Part shown: positions 23,899-34,406 of the stretch, one piece after another
How the letters are laid out: each line of letters opens with the position of its first letter
Position numbering within the stretch: position 1 is the stretch's first letter
Assembly (NCBI RefSeq): GCF_038039215.1
Contig: NZ_JBBPCL010000001.1
Location: 124,001 to 188,000 of the forward strand
Length of the DNA: 64,000 bases
From: Pseudonocardia sp. T1-2H
GTDB taxonomy: Bacteria > Actinomycetota > Actinomycetes > Mycobacteriales > Pseudonocardiaceae
Reading direction: 5' to 3'
Position numbers and translations under genes: made by a program
The notes under the pieces: generated by a model
Seen by the model: the letters and a program-made list of their open reading frames with translations, nothing else
Database searches by the model: none
What the model was told of the DNA's origin: nothing

Positions 23899-25058
23899 CA
23901 CGGCGCACCGGTCCCGCGCTCGGCGAGCAGCGTGCCGAACTCCGCCCGGCCCTCACCCCACCCGCCTGCTCTCGTCCACACCTGACGGACGACGACGCCC
24001 CTGTCCTCCCGCCGCAGAACCCCGACGCCGTCGAGGACGCGGCCGGCGCCGGGGGGTCGGCGCATGTGCAGCACCACCTGGACCGCCGCGGCGAGCTGGC
24101 TATGCAGGGTCTCGCGGGCCATGCCGCCGGCGCCGGCGAGCGCCTCCAGGCGGGCCGGGACCTCACGGACGGAGTTGGCGTGCACAGTGCCGGCGCCGCC
24201 GTCGTGCCCCGTGTTGAGGGCCGCGAGCAGCTCGATGACCTCCGCTCCTCTGACCTCCCCGACGACCAGCCGGTCCGGCCGCATCCGCAGTGCCTGGCGG
24301 ACCAGGTCCCGCAGGCCCACGCCGCCGGCGCCCTCGATGTTCGCCGGTCGTGCCACGAGCCGGACGACGTGCGGATGCCGCGGCCGCAGCTCCTCGGCGT
24401 CCTCGACGGTCAGGATCCGCTCGCCCGGGTCGACCGCGCTGAGCAGGGCGTTGAGCACCGTCGTCTTTCCCGAGCCCGTGCCTCCGGACACCAGCAGGGC
24501 GAGTCGCGCCTCGACGACCGTCCGCAGCAGGGCCTCGCCCGTGGCGTCGACCGTGCCCAGCCGGCGCAGGGCCGCGAGATCGTGCGCGGCGGGCCGCAGG
24601 ACCCGAAGCGAGATGCAGGTGCCGTCCGCGGCGACAGGCGCGAGGACCGCGTGCAGCCGGACGCCGGACTCGGCCAGCCAGCCGTCGACGTGCGGGCTCG
24701 CGTCGTCGAGCCGGCGGCCCGCGGCGAGGGCGAGGCGCTGGGCCAGCCTGCGCACGGCCGCCTCGTCCGGGAACCGGATCCCGACGGGCTCGAGGCCTGC
24801 GCCGCGGTCCGCCCAGACCGACGTCGGGCCGGAGACCAGCACGTCCGTGGTCCGCGGGTCCCGCAGCAGCTCGTCGAGCGGGCCGGCGCCGGTGAACTCC
24901 TGGCGGATCGTCCGCAGCGCGCTGAGCACGTCGAGGTCCGAGAGGACGCCGCCGGACTCCGCCCGCACGGCCGCCGCGACGGCCATCGGCGTCGGCTCAC
25001 CGCCGTTCGCCGCCAGCCGCGACCGGACCCGGTCCACCAGGCCGGCCGGGGCGGTCAT
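23895..25058 (-). CDS. tadA: Tad secretion ATPase TadA (CpaF-like)
   Basis: 387 aa. A hexameric secretion ATPase with an N-terminal domain containing FTGAGPLDELLRDPRTTDV, Walker A SGGTGSGKTT near residue 190, Walker B-like RLVVGEVRG, Asp-box TVEDAEELRPRHPHVV and His-box GHDGGAGTVHANS. It powers assembly and export through TadB/TadC. ATG 25058 overlaps the Ssd stop by 4 bp, so all seven genes are translationally coupled. Confidence 0.95.
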   Translation of the reverse strand: MTAPAGLVDRVRSRLAANGGEPTPMAVAAAVRAESGGVLSDLDVLSALRTIRQEFTGAGPLDELLRDPRTTDVLVSGPTSVWADRGAGLEPVGIRFPDEAAVRRLAQRLALAAGRRLDDASPHVDGWLAESGVRLHAVLAPVAADGTCISLRVLRPAAHDLAALRRLGTVDATGEALLRTVVEARLALLVSGGTGSGKTTVLNALLSAVDPGERILTVEDAEELRPRHPHVVRLVARPANIEGAGGVGLRDLVRQALRMRPDRLVVGEVRGAEVIELLAALNTGHDGGAGTVHANSVREVPARLEALAGAGGMARETLHSQLAAAVQVVLHMRRPPGAGRVLDGVGVLRREDRGVVVRQVWTRAGGWGEGRAEFGTLLAERGTGAPW

Positions 25059-26182
25059 CGCACACCTGCCGGCGGCCGGGCCGCGGTCGCCGGCCCCCCT
25101 GTCGTGTGCAGGGCACCCAACAAGGTCCGGGAGGCCGTCGTCAACGGCCCGTTGCCGCGTCCGGGCGGGACGCCGCGCTCCATCGCGCGAGCCAGCCCCT
25201 GCTGCGGGCGCATGGCCACGAGCAGCGGGAGGTCGAGCGCCGCGGCGATGTCCTGCGCTCCCACCCCGCCCGGCGCGGGGCCCCGCACGACCAGCGCCAC
25301 CCGCCGGGTCTGCTCCGACAGCACGGCGGCGACCCGGGAGGCGGCGGCACAGGCCCGGACGTCCGCGGGCACGACGAGGGCGGTGAGATCGGCGTCGGCG
25401 AGCGCGGTGAGGGCCGCGTCCGTGGGGTAGCGGGGGACGTCGCAGACGACCGTCTCGCCCGCGCGTCGTCCGGCCTCGAGGACCGCCGCGACCGCGGCCG
25501 GCGACGGGCCCTGCGCCGCCCGGGCGCAGGACAGCACGCCGAGCTCGCCACCCGCGCGGCCGATCGCCGGCGCCGGCAGCGCGGCATGCAGGGCACCGGC
25601 CGGGACTCGGCCCTCGGTCACCGTGAGCTCGGGCCAGCGCATGCCGGCGACGTCCTCGGCGCCCAGCACGAGATCGAGCCCGCCGCCGAGCGGATCACAG
25701 TCCACCAGCAGGGTCCGGGCCCCGGCGCGGGCGGAGGTCACGGCGACCGCCGCGGCCAGTACCGACGCCCCCGCCCCGCCCCGGCCCGCGACGACGGCGA
25801 GCACACGGCCGCGGTCGTTCCGGCCGGCGGCCTGCTCGGCGGCGTCGGCGAACGCCGCCACCAGCCACGGCTCGGCCTGGGGCATCGAGACGACGTGTTC
25901 GGCGCCGAGTGCGACGGCATGCATCCAGTCCGGGGGCCGCGGCGTCCCACGGACCGCGACCACCACCCCCTCGCGGCGAGGCATGCCCGCCTCGACGCAC
26001 CGTGCCGCCGACGCGCCGTCCAGCACGACGAACGGGGCGGTCAGCCACTGGCGGCGGGCATCGGCCGAGTCGACGGCGCGGTGCACCTCGGTCCCGGCCG
26101 CCGCCGAGAGACGCAGCAGCGCGTCGAGCAGGTCCGGGTCCTCGGCCACGAGCAGCGTTCGATCGTCCCTGCGGTCCGTCAC
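25055..26182 (-). CDS. Septum-site-determining Ssd / CpaE-like protein
   Basis: 375 aa from GTG 26182, with GGAGGAGG upstream. The N-terminal receiver-like domain (about 1-120, TLLVAEDPDLLDALLRL) is followed by a MinD/CpaE ATPase domain. The Walker-A-like loop GRGGAGAS (near 137) has Ala in place of the usual Lys, which is typical of Ssd. VDCDPLGGGLDLVLG follows. In mycobacteria the orthologue (Rv3660c) is a septum-inhibiting regulator; here it is first of the Tad operon. Its role in pilus polarity is inferred. Confidence 0.85.
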   Translation of the reverse strand: MTDRRDDRTLLVAEDPDLLDALLRLSAAAGTEVHRAVDSADARRQWLTAPFVVLDGASAARCVEAGMPRREGVVVAVRGTPRPPDWMHAVALGAEHVVSMPQAEPWLVAAFADAAEQAAGRNDRGRVLAVVAGRGGAGASVLAAAVAVTSARAGARTLLVDCDPLGGGLDLVLGAEDVAGMRWPELTVTEGRVPAGALHAALPAPAIGRAGGELGVLSCARAAQGPSPAAVAAVLEAGRRAGETVVCDVPRYPTDAALTALADADLTALVVPADVRACAAASRVAAVLSEQTRRVALVVRGPAPGGVGAQDIAAALDLPLLVAMRPQQGLARAMERGVPPGRGNGPLTTASRTLLGALHTTGGPATAARPPAGVR

Positions 26183-26810
26183 GGCGGCTCCTCCTCCCGG
26201 TGGCCGCGAGGTGCGTTCCACCGGTGACGAGCGTGCGACGGATCGGGGCCGATCCACGGACGAGTTGCTCGGCTGTGGATGGTTCGAGGGGGATGTGGAC
26301 AACTCGGTTCCGGCCCGCCCGGATCGGCCGGAACCGTCGGCGCGGTAGGGAAGAATTCGCGTCGGGGGTACCCGTCGCGCGCGCCCGCGCCGGTCACCAG
26401 GACCTCGCCGGCACCGCGGCGCCGGCTGCCGAGAACGTGCGACCGCCCGGCGGAGGGGACAGCCCGCGCAGAGATCGGGACGGCCCGCGCGGGAGACGAG
26501 ACTCCCCCGGCGTCGGGGACGAGACGGTGCGCGCGGAGAACGGGACGGCCCGCGCCAGGGGGGATTGGCGCGGGCCGTCGGTGGTTCAGCCCCGGGGGGT
26601 CGAGCTGAACCGGGCCCGGACACAGTCCGAACCATCGCCACTGTAACCGCACTCCGGGCCCGCCGCCCAGATGTCGGTCCCGCCCGGTCGCCGGGTGACC
26701 GGAACGCGGGGCGCGCAAGCGGTTGCGCCCCGGACGGGTGCGTCCGACCGGTGCTCCACGGCGCCGCCGGAGCCCCCGCGGGCGGGTCTGGCAAGCTCGC
26801 GGAGGTGCCC
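26183..26810. other. Divergent intergenic region with repeats and hairpins
   Basis: About 630 bp upstream of both ssd (minus) and the HAD gene (plus). The part 26390-26560 has reiterated CGGGACGGCCCGCGC-like words (for example 26479-26493 and 26541-26555). A second hairpin, GGTTCAGC (26583-26590) with GCTGAACC (26604-26611), follows the strong one listed next. No convincing gene is seen on either strand. Confidence 0.45.
26545..26578. terminator. Perfect 13-bp hairpin in the ssd/HAD gap
   Basis: Arms ACGGCCCGCGCCA (26545-26557) and TGGCGCGGGCCGT (26566-26578) with an 8-nt loop GGGGGGAT. It lies about 230 bp before the HAD start and 360 bp from the ssd start, so it is not a simple gene-end terminator. 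It could attenuate a leader transcript in either direction. Confidence 0.5.
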
Positions 26811-27755
26811 GTGCCGTCCGTTCCAGCGCCCCGTCCGCACGAGGCGTCCGCGACGCCGGGTGCCGCCTTCTTCGACCTGGACAAGACGATCATCGCCGGA
26901 TCGAGCGCGCTGGCGTTCAGTCGTCCGTTCCGGCGGGAGGGCCTGATCAGCAGCGCGGCCGTGCTCCGGTCCGGGTACGCCCAGCTGCTGCTGCTGCTCT
27001 CCGGCGCGGACGCGGACACGATGGCCGCACTCCGCACCCGGATCACCGCCCTGTGCACGGGCTGGGAGGTCGCGCAGATCCGGTCGATCGTGGCCGAGAC
27101 GCTGCACGAGATCGTGGAGCCGATGATCTACGCCGAGGCGGCCGCGCTGATCGACGAGCACCATGCCGCGGGGGACGAGGTGATCGTGCTGTCGGCCTCC
27201 GGCCTGGAGGTCGTCGAGCCGATCGCGGCGCTCGTGGGCGCGGACCGGTGCCTGGCCACGCGGATGGCGGCGCGGAACGGCCGCTACACCGGCGAGATCG
27301 ACTTCTACTGCTACGGCGAGGCCAAGGCCGAGGCGGCGCGCACCATCGCCGCCGAGCGCGGGTACGACCTCGCCACCTGCCGTGCGTACACGGACTCGAT
27401 CACCGATCTGCCGCTCCTGGAGGCGGTCGGGCATCCGGTCGTGGTGAACCCGGACCGTCAGCTGCGCCGGGAGGCCGCCAAGCGCGGCTGGCCCGTGCTC
27501 ACGTTCTCCGTCCCCGTGAAGGTGGGCTCGCGGCTGCGGCCCCGCATCGCCTTCGGCGCGGCCGGAGTGGGCGTCGCGGCGCTCGCCGGCGCGGGGGTCT
27601 GGTCCCTGCGCCTGCGCCGGCGCCGGCAGGGTCGCCTCGTCCGCATCGCGGCCGCGTTGGCCCAGCTCACCCGGGGTGTAGCGGAAAGGCGACGGCTGCC
27701 GCATCCACTGTCCGGGCGGTCCCTGCGGCGGAGGATCACCACGCTCCGTTCCTGA
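26811..27755 (+). CDS. HAD-IB phosphatase (SerB-like) with membrane tail
   Basis: 314 aa from GTG 26811, with GGAGG 5 nt upstream. HAD motifs: I AAFFDLDKTIIAGSSAL (DxDxT; nucleophile Asp), II VIVLSASG, III/IV region EAKAEAARTIA and TDSITDLPLLEAVG. The C-terminal part has one hydrophobic helix (about 245-270) and a basic tail. The family includes phosphoserine/acylphosphatase types; the substrate is unknown. In mycobacteria the orthologue Rv3661 sits beside ssd, as here. Confidence 0.88.
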   Translation: MPSVPAPRPHEASATPGAAFFDLDKTIIAGSSALAFSRPFRREGLISSAAVLRSGYAQLLLLLSGADADTMAALRTRITALCTGWEVAQIRSIVAETLHEIVEPMIYAEAAALIDEHHAAGDEVIVLSASGLEVVEPIAALVGADRCLATRMAARNGRYTGEIDFYCYGEAKAEAARTIAAERGYDLATCRAYTDSITDLPLLEAVGHPVVVNPDRQLRREAAKRGWPVLTFSVPVKVGSRLRPRIAFGAAGVGVAALAGAGVWSLRLRRRRQGRLVRIAAALAQLTRGVAERRRLPHPLSGRSLRRRITTLRS

Positions 27756-28016
27756 ACCGGTGCACCTTCGGCAAGCCCTTGAAGTGGCGCCGGTCACGGG
27801 TTACAACTGGGTGCACGGACTCCGGGCGGCCAGGGTTGGTGCGGAAGAGAAGCGCCGGCTCCCCCGATCGGGCTCCGTGCGCGAGGCGCCGGACACTCCA
27901 CGCACAGCACGCCGCGGGAGGCATGTCGTCGTGGGCCTGCGGACCGGGACGCCGGCCGCCGAGGCCGTGACCACGACACGTAGTGCACGCCTGGATCCCG
28001 GACGTCTCACGCGATT
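27756..28016. other. Gene-free stretch with a PIN-like coding relic
   Basis: The gap runs to 28079. On the minus strand, just before a stop at 27736-27738, about 20 codons (27739-27815) read VVTRDRRHFKGLPKVHRF, resembling the last strand and helix of PIN-domain toxins (VVTRDxxHF). No upstream part of such a gene is present, so it is at most a relic. Confidence 0.35.
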
Positions 28017-28052
28017 CGGGCGGCGGTTCCGATTTGTCGGGGCCGCCGCCCG
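28017..28052. terminator. Terminator between HAD gene and Rv3662c-like gene
   Basis: 10-bp arms CGGGCGGCGG (28017-28026) and CCGCCGCCCG (28043-28052) with a 16-nt loop, 27 bp from the stop of the minus-strand gene at 28080 and downstream of the HAD gene. Confidence 0.7.
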
Positions 28053-28079
28053 AGCCTTGTCGTCGCGTGATGAGGAGCC

Positions 28080-28835
28080 TCAGGCCCGGGCGTCCGCGAT
28101 CGACACTCCCTCGCGGGCACCGGCCTCCCACTCCGCACAGCAGTGCAGGATCCATGCCCGCACCCCCTCCGCCGTCCCTTCGGCGAACCCCGCCGCCGCC
28201 TTCCGGTACTCGACGCTGCGGCGCAGGTGACCCACCTCCGGCACCGCGAGGTTCTTGGGGTCCAGACCTGCCGCCACCGCCGTCAGCCGCGCCGCCGCCC
28301 GGGCCACCACGCCGTCCGCGCTCCCGAACGGCGCCAGCGCCAGCAGCTCCCCGTGCACGACGGCGACGAGCACCGGCGCCGGCGCGGACGTCCCGCCCGT
28401 CACCAGGTCCGCCAGCAGGGACAGCCGTGCGGACACGTCCGGCCCGCCGCGCGGACGGCCCAGCTCCGCGTCGTGCCGCTCGACCGGGACCAGGTCCGTG
28501 GCCGCCAGCATGTGCAGCCGCGCGAGTGCCTGCAGCGGCGAGCCCTTCCAGACCCCGAGCAGCTTCGACGACTCGTCCGCCACCCGCACCGCCCCGGCCA
28601 GGACCGGGTCCGTGATGTGCTCGTCGCGCGCGGGTTCGAGGGGCGCGCCGTCGAGCGCGGCGGAGGCGCGGGCGGCCCGCAGCGCGGCCTCGGCGGCCGT
28701 GGCCGGCCAGCCTCGCCGGTTCACCTTGTGGTTGTGCACGGTGACGAGCGCATCCCGGGCGCGCGCCACCGCCTCCGGGACACCGGGCAGCTCCGAGAGC
28801 GGCGCGAGCGGATCGGACGTACTGAGGGCGGGCAC
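28080..28835 (-). CDS. Conserved hypothetical protein (Rv3662c-like)
   Basis: 251 aa from GTG 28835; longer in-frame extension over acs is rejected. It is mainly helical. Recognisable pieces are [14 protein letters not shown] near residue 33, [22 protein letters not shown], and [12 protein letters not shown] near the end. Position between the HAD gene and acs matches mycobacterial Rv3662c. Annotations of relatives as oxidoreductase are not supported by any motif I can see. Function unknown. Confidence 0.75.
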   Translation of the reverse strand: MPALSTSDPLAPLSELPGVPEAVARARDALVTVHNHKVNRRGWPATAAEAALRAARASAALDGAPLEPARDEHITDPVLAGAVRVADESSKLLGVWKGSPLQALARLHMLAATDLVPVERHDAELGRPRGGPDVSARLSLLADLVTGGTSAPAPVLVAVVHGELLALAPFGSADGVVARAAARLTAVAAGLDPKNLAVPEVGHLRRSVEYRKAAAGFAEGTAEGVRAWILHCCAEWEAGAREGVSIADARA

Positions 28836-29007
28836 CCCGCCATGCTGCCACTGCCGAACCCGAGGAATCGGGGGTGTCCTGTCCGTACTGACGGTGCGCA
28901 AGGTGTCCGAGCGCACTACCGTTCGTCCCCGACGAGTGCGACGACGCCCGCCGGGCACCCAGGTCTCCGGGTCCGGGCCCGTCAGGGGACGAGGAGGACA
29001 CGAGAAG

Positions 29008-30978
<1,971 letters not shown>

Positions 30979-30989
30979 GCCCCGTCCTA

Positions 30990-31015
30990 CCGCACGAAAG
31001 TGGCCGTTCGTGCGG
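30990..31015 (+). terminator. Terminator of acs
   Basis: 9-bp arms CCGCACGAA (30990-30998) and TTCGTGCGG (31007-31015), 8-nt loop, 12 bp after the acs stop codon. Confidence 0.7.
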
Positions 31016-31039
31016 AAGCGGGTGGGGAACAATGGCCCT

Positions 31040-31483
31040 ATGACCGCCGGCGGGGACCTGGAGGGCGTGCTGCGTGTGCGGCGCGGCTTCGAGGTTCCCG
31101 CGCGTGAGCTCCACTGGCGGTTCTCCCGTGCCTCGGGGCCCGGCGGGCAGGGGGTGAACACCACGGACTCGCGAGTCGAGCTGTCCTTCGACGTCGCGCG
31201 CTCGCCCTCGGTGCCCGACGACCTGCGCGAGCGTGCCCTGACCCGGCTGGGGAACCGGCTGGTCGACGGGGTGCTCACGGTCGTCGCGGCGGAGACCCGC
31301 AGCCAGCTGCGCAACCGGGAGGCCGCGCGCGAACGGCTCGTCGAGCGGTTGCGGGAGGCGACGGCGGCGGAGCCCAGGGCGCGGCGCCCGACGCGGCCCA
31401 CGGCGGGGTCGAAGCGCCGCCGGCTGGACGCGAAGACCCGCCGCGGCGCGGTGAAGAAGCTGCGCGGCCGCCCGGACGAGTAG
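31040..31483 (+). CDS. arfB: Alternative ribosome-rescue factor ArfB (YaeJ/ICT1-like)
   Basis: 147 aa from ATG 31040. It has the class-I release-factor catalytic loop SGPGGQGVNTTDS with GGQ at 35-37 and no codon-recognition domain. The C-terminal basic tail (about 115-147, SKRRRLDAKTRRGAVKKLRGR) is the part that enters the empty mRNA channel in ArfB. It hydrolyses peptidyl-tRNA on stalled ribosomes. Transcribed with or just after acs. Confidence 0.92.
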   Translation: MTAGGDLEGVLRVRRGFEVPARELHWRFSRASGPGGQGVNTTDSRVELSFDVARSPSVPDDLRERALTRLGNRLVDGVLTVVAAETRSQLRNREAARERLVERLREATAAEPRARRPTRPTAGSKRRRLDAKTRRGAVKKLRGRPDE

Positions 31484-31661
31484 GCGCACATGCTCGTCGC
31501 GGCGGGGGTGGCCGCTGCGCGGAACACCTTCGGGTCCACGCCGTGCCTGCCCAGGCGACGCGCAGGGGCCCGTGGCACGATGGCGATCCGCCGTCCACAC
31601 AGAACATCGTGGACCCGGACGGCGCTTACCGGACACAGTCGAGCAGCAGGAGGGGACCGCG

Positions 31662-32183
31662 GTGGCCAGCCCGACCAGTTCCAGGGGCCCGTCCAGTTCC
31701 GGCGCAGTGGGCGACCCGCCCGTGCTGCCGTCGATCCCGTTGTCCGCGGAGCCCGCGCGCGGTGCGGACGAGCAGTCCATCGGCGACCTCGTCCGCGAGG
31801 TGACGACCCACGTCTCCACCCTGGTCCGCTCCGAGGTGGAGCTGGCCAAGGCCGAGGTCACGTCCGAGGTCAAGAAGGGCGTGCAGGGCAGCGTCTTCTT
31901 CATCGTCGCGCTCGTGATCGCCCTGTTCAGCCTGTTCTTCCTCTTCTTCGCCATCGCCGAGCTGCTCGCGATCTGGCTGAACCGGGCCGCGTCGTTCGGC
32001 ATCGTGTTCGGCCTGATGCTCGTGGTGGCGGGCGTGGCCGCGTTCATCGGCTATCTGCGGGTCCGCAAGATCCGCAAGCCGGAACGCACGATCAGCTCGC
32101 TGAAGGACACCGCGCAGGTCCTGGGCAACCGTGGCAGGTCCACCACCCCGGAGCTGAACGGTCACCGGACCGCCGGCCGCTGA
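31662..32183 (+). CDS. Phage-holin-superfamily membrane protein (Rv3669-like)
   Basis: 173 aa from GTG 31662, with CAGGAGGGGA upstream. A Ser/Pro-rich cytoplasmic head is followed by SIGDLVREVTTHVSTLVRSEVELAKAEV, an amphipathic segment typical of the DUF1469/holin_3_6 family, then two long hydrophobic helices (about 76-105 and 112-140) and a short basic tail. It is co-transcribed with the hydrolase (6 bp apart), as for Rv3669-Rv3670. Role unknown; such proteins may shape or sense the membrane. Confidence 0.85.
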   Translation: MASPTSSRGPSSSGAVGDPPVLPSIPLSAEPARGADEQSIGDLVREVTTHVSTLVRSEVELAKAEVTSEVKKGVQGSVFFIVALVIALFSLFFLFFAIAELLAIWLNRAASFGIVFGLMLVVAGVAAFIGYLRVRKIRKPERTISSLKDTAQVLGNRGRSTTPELNGHRTAGR

Positions 32184-32188
32184 CGCGC

Positions 32189-33121
32189 GTGGGCTCGCGG
32201 GGCGGACCCGAACCGTCCTCGGTCCGGCTGCCCGGCCCGTGGACGCACCGGGACGTCTCGGCGAACGGGATCCGGCTGCACGTCGCGGAGTACGGGCAGG
32301 GGCCCCTGGTCGTCCTGCTGCACGGGTTCCCGGAGTTCTGGTGGTCCTGGCGTCACCAGCTCACCGGCCTCGCCGACGCGGGCTTCCGAGCCGTCGCGGT
32401 GGACCTGCGGGGTTACGGGGACTCGGACAAGCCGCCACGCGGCTACGACCTCTGGACCCTCGCCGGTGACGTCGCCGGCTTGATCCGCGCGCTGGGCGAG
32501 CCCGAGGCCCGGATCGCCGGGCACGACTGGGGCGGCGTCATCGGCTGGACGGTCGCCGCGCTGCACCCCCGGCTCGTGCACTCCCTGGCGGTGCTCGCGG
32601 CCCCGCACCCGCTGGCGATGCGGGCCGCGCTCGCCACGGACCCGCGCGGCCAGGGCCGGGCCACCGCGAACTACGCGCTGGGGTTCCAGGTCCCGCGCCG
32701 GCCGGAGAACAGCCTCCGCGCGGACGACGGCGCGCGGGTCGAGACGATCATGCGCGAGTGGTCCGGCGAGGCCTGGACCCGGACCGAGGACTTCGCGGAA
32801 GCGGTGGCCCGCAACAGGTCCGCCATCCGCATCCCGGCCGTCGCGCACTGCTCGCTGGAGTACTACCGCTGGGCCATGCGCTCCCAGCTGCGGGCCGAGG
32901 GGCGTCGCTTCGCCGCCGCGATGGCCCGTCCGGCCCGGATGCCGGTGCTGCAGCTGCACGGCGCCGACGACCCGTGTGTCCTGCAGTCCACCGTGCTGCG
33001 TTCGCGCCGGTGGGCGGCCGGTCCGTTCACCCACCACCTGTTCGACGACACGGGCCACTTCCCGCACGAGGAACGCCCGGCCGAGACCACGGCGCTCCTC
33101 ACGAAGTTCCTGAGGGGCTAG
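32189..33121 (+). CDS. Epoxide hydrolase-like alpha/beta hydrolase (EphE-like)
   Basis: 310 aa from GTG 32189. The fold is complete: HGFPEFWWSW (oxyanion HGxP, near 46), RGYGDSDKP, nucleophile elbow GHDWGGVIGW with Asp near 112, and late His in DDTGHFPHEERP. The nucleophilic Asp in GHDWGG marks the epoxide hydrolase/dehalogenase group. Position after the holin-like gene matches mycobacterial EphE (Rv3670). Substrate not known. The stop overlaps the convergent phosphodiesterase stop at CTAG 33118-33121. Confidence 0.88.
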   Translation: MGSRGGPEPSSVRLPGPWTHRDVSANGIRLHVAEYGQGPLVVLLHGFPEFWWSWRHQLTGLADAGFRAVAVDLRGYGDSDKPPRGYDLWTLAGDVAGLIRALGEPEARIAGHDWGGVIGWTVAALHPRLVHSLAVLAAPHPLAMRAALATDPRGQGRATANYALGFQVPRRPENSLRADDGARVETIMREWSGEAWTRTEDFAEAVARNRSAIRIPAVAHCSLEYYRWAMRSQLRAEGRRFAAAMARPARMPVLQLHGADDPCVLQSTVLRSRRWAAGPFTHHLFDDTGHFPHEERPAETTALLTKFLRG

Positions 33122-34203
33122 GCCGCCAGCTCCAGCGCCGCCACCGCGGTGTCCGGGTTGTCCGAGAACATCCCGTCGATGCCGAGGGCCAGGAACGCCA
33201 GGTACTCGGCGAAGGCGTCCCCGTAGTCCGCCTCCGCGCCCGGCGTCCGCAGCGTGGCCGGCAGGAACGCGTTCTCGTTGCGGAACGTGTAGACGTGCAC
33301 GAGCAGCCCGGCGGCGTGCGCGTTCTCGACCAGGCCGGTCGGCAGGCCCAGGGCGCCGTCCGGGGTCCGGCCGATGACCAGGTCCTTCGCCGGCCCGATG
33401 CCGGTCGCGTAGGTCGCGATGTCCGCGAGGCCCTCCGGCGTGACGAGGTCCGCGACCGTCCGGCCGACGGCGACGAGGTCGGCGGGATCGTCCTCGTCGT
33501 CGAGCAGCTGGATGAGGCGGACCGGGATCTGCGCGTGCAGGGCGCGCAGGTTCGCCGTCTCGAAGGACTGGACGAACACCGGCGAGTCCGCGCGATCCAG
33601 CCCGGCCGCCCGCAGCGACGCGACGAGCGCGGGCTCCAGCGCGCGCCCGGTGGCGGCGAAGTAGCCGGGGTGCTTGGTCTCCGGGTAGATGCCGATCTCG
33701 CGTCCCAGCTCCGTGGAGAGCCGCTCGCGCAGGGCGAGGACCTCGTCGAACGACGGGACGAGGTGGCGCCGGTCGTAGAGGGTGTTCTCCTGGCGCAGGT
33801 GCGGCAGCCGCTCGACGGCGCGTAGGGTCCGGAGCTCGGCGAAGGTGAAGTCGTCGACGAACCAGCCGTCGAGGGTGTGCCCGTCGATCGTGCGGACGGT
33901 GCGCCGGTCCGCGAACTCCGGGTGCGCGGCGACGTCCGTGGTCCTCCCGATCTCGGCGTCGTGCCGGGCGACCAGCACGCCGTCGGAGGTCGAGACGAGG
34001 TCCGGCTCGATGTAGTGCGCGCCCATCCGGGCGCCCAGCTCGTAGGAGGCCAGGGTGTGCTCGGGCCGGTAGCCCGGTGCGCCGCGGTGGCCGATCACCA
34101 GCGCGCGGGGGGCGGCGGAGCGCCGGTGCGCGGCCGACGGGCCGAAACGGGTCTGCGAGGTCTGGTCAGGCGCCTGGGCGAGCACCGGGCCGGTCACGAC
34201 CAC
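33118..34203 (-). CDS. Glycerophosphodiester phosphodiesterase
   Basis: 361 aa; GTG 34203 (or 34197) is the best start. N-terminal hydrophobic stretch may be a weak signal. GDPD fold: IGHRGAPGYRPEHTLASY near residue 55 with catalytic His/Arg, EPDLVSTSDGVLVARHD (EPD metal site), and ETKHPGYF near 195. C-terminal GMFSDNPDTAV completes the barrel. It releases glycerol-3-phosphate from deacylated phospholipids. Divergent from purD across 200 bp. Confidence 0.9.
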   Translation of the reverse strand: MVVTGPVLAQAPDQTSQTRFGPSAAHRRSAAPRALVIGHRGAPGYRPEHTLASYELGARMGAHYIEPDLVSTSDGVLVARHDAEIGRTTDVAAHPEFADRRTVRTIDGHTLDGWFVDDFTFAELRTLRAVERLPHLRQENTLYDRRHLVPSFDEVLALRERLSTELGREIGIYPETKHPGYFAATGRALEPALVASLRAAGLDRADSPVFVQSFETANLRALHAQIPVRLIQLLDDEDDPADLVAVGRTVADLVTPEGLADIATYATGIGPAKDLVIGRTPDGALGLPTGLVENAHAAGLLVHVYTFRNENAFLPATLRTPGAEADYGDAFAEYLAFLALGIDGMFSDNPDTAVAALELAA

Positions 34204-34282
34204 GATGGGGGTGTCCTCTCGGGGGAGGTGCGAGCACGTCCACCCTGTCCTGCCGAGACGAGGGGAGGTCGACGTACGAGCG

Positions 34283-34301
34283 TCACCGGGACTACCGGTG
34301 A
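34283..34301. promoter_or_regulatory. Inverted repeat between glpQ-like gene and purD
   Basis: TCACCGG-GACTA-CCGGTGA is a perfect 7-bp inverted repeat with a 5-nt spacer in the 200-bp divergent region. Length and symmetry fit an operator, but no cognate regulator is known. Confidence 0.4.
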
Positions 34302-34392
34302 GTGAACTACGGGGGCGACCGTACCGGCCCCGCCCGACCCACTTCACGCGGGCGTGGCGCAGGTCGCGGCGACGGCCCGGGCGGCGAGGTTC

Positions 34393-34398
34393 TACGCT
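34393..34398 (+). promoter_or_regulatory. -10 element of purD (leaderless)
   Basis: TACGCT ends 8 nt before GTG 34407, matching the TANNNT leaderless pattern shared with purB, purS and purL. No clear -35 is visible. Confidence 0.55.
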
Positions 34399-34406
34399 CT
34401 TCGTCC

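Noticed and set aside
26390..26560. Repetitive stretch as CRISPR
   Set aside because: Repeats are irregular, GC-rich and not separated by uniform spacers; no cas genes in the window.
34204..34406. Purine riboswitch upstream of purD
   Set aside because: No conserved riboswitch core is visible, and the start is leaderless.
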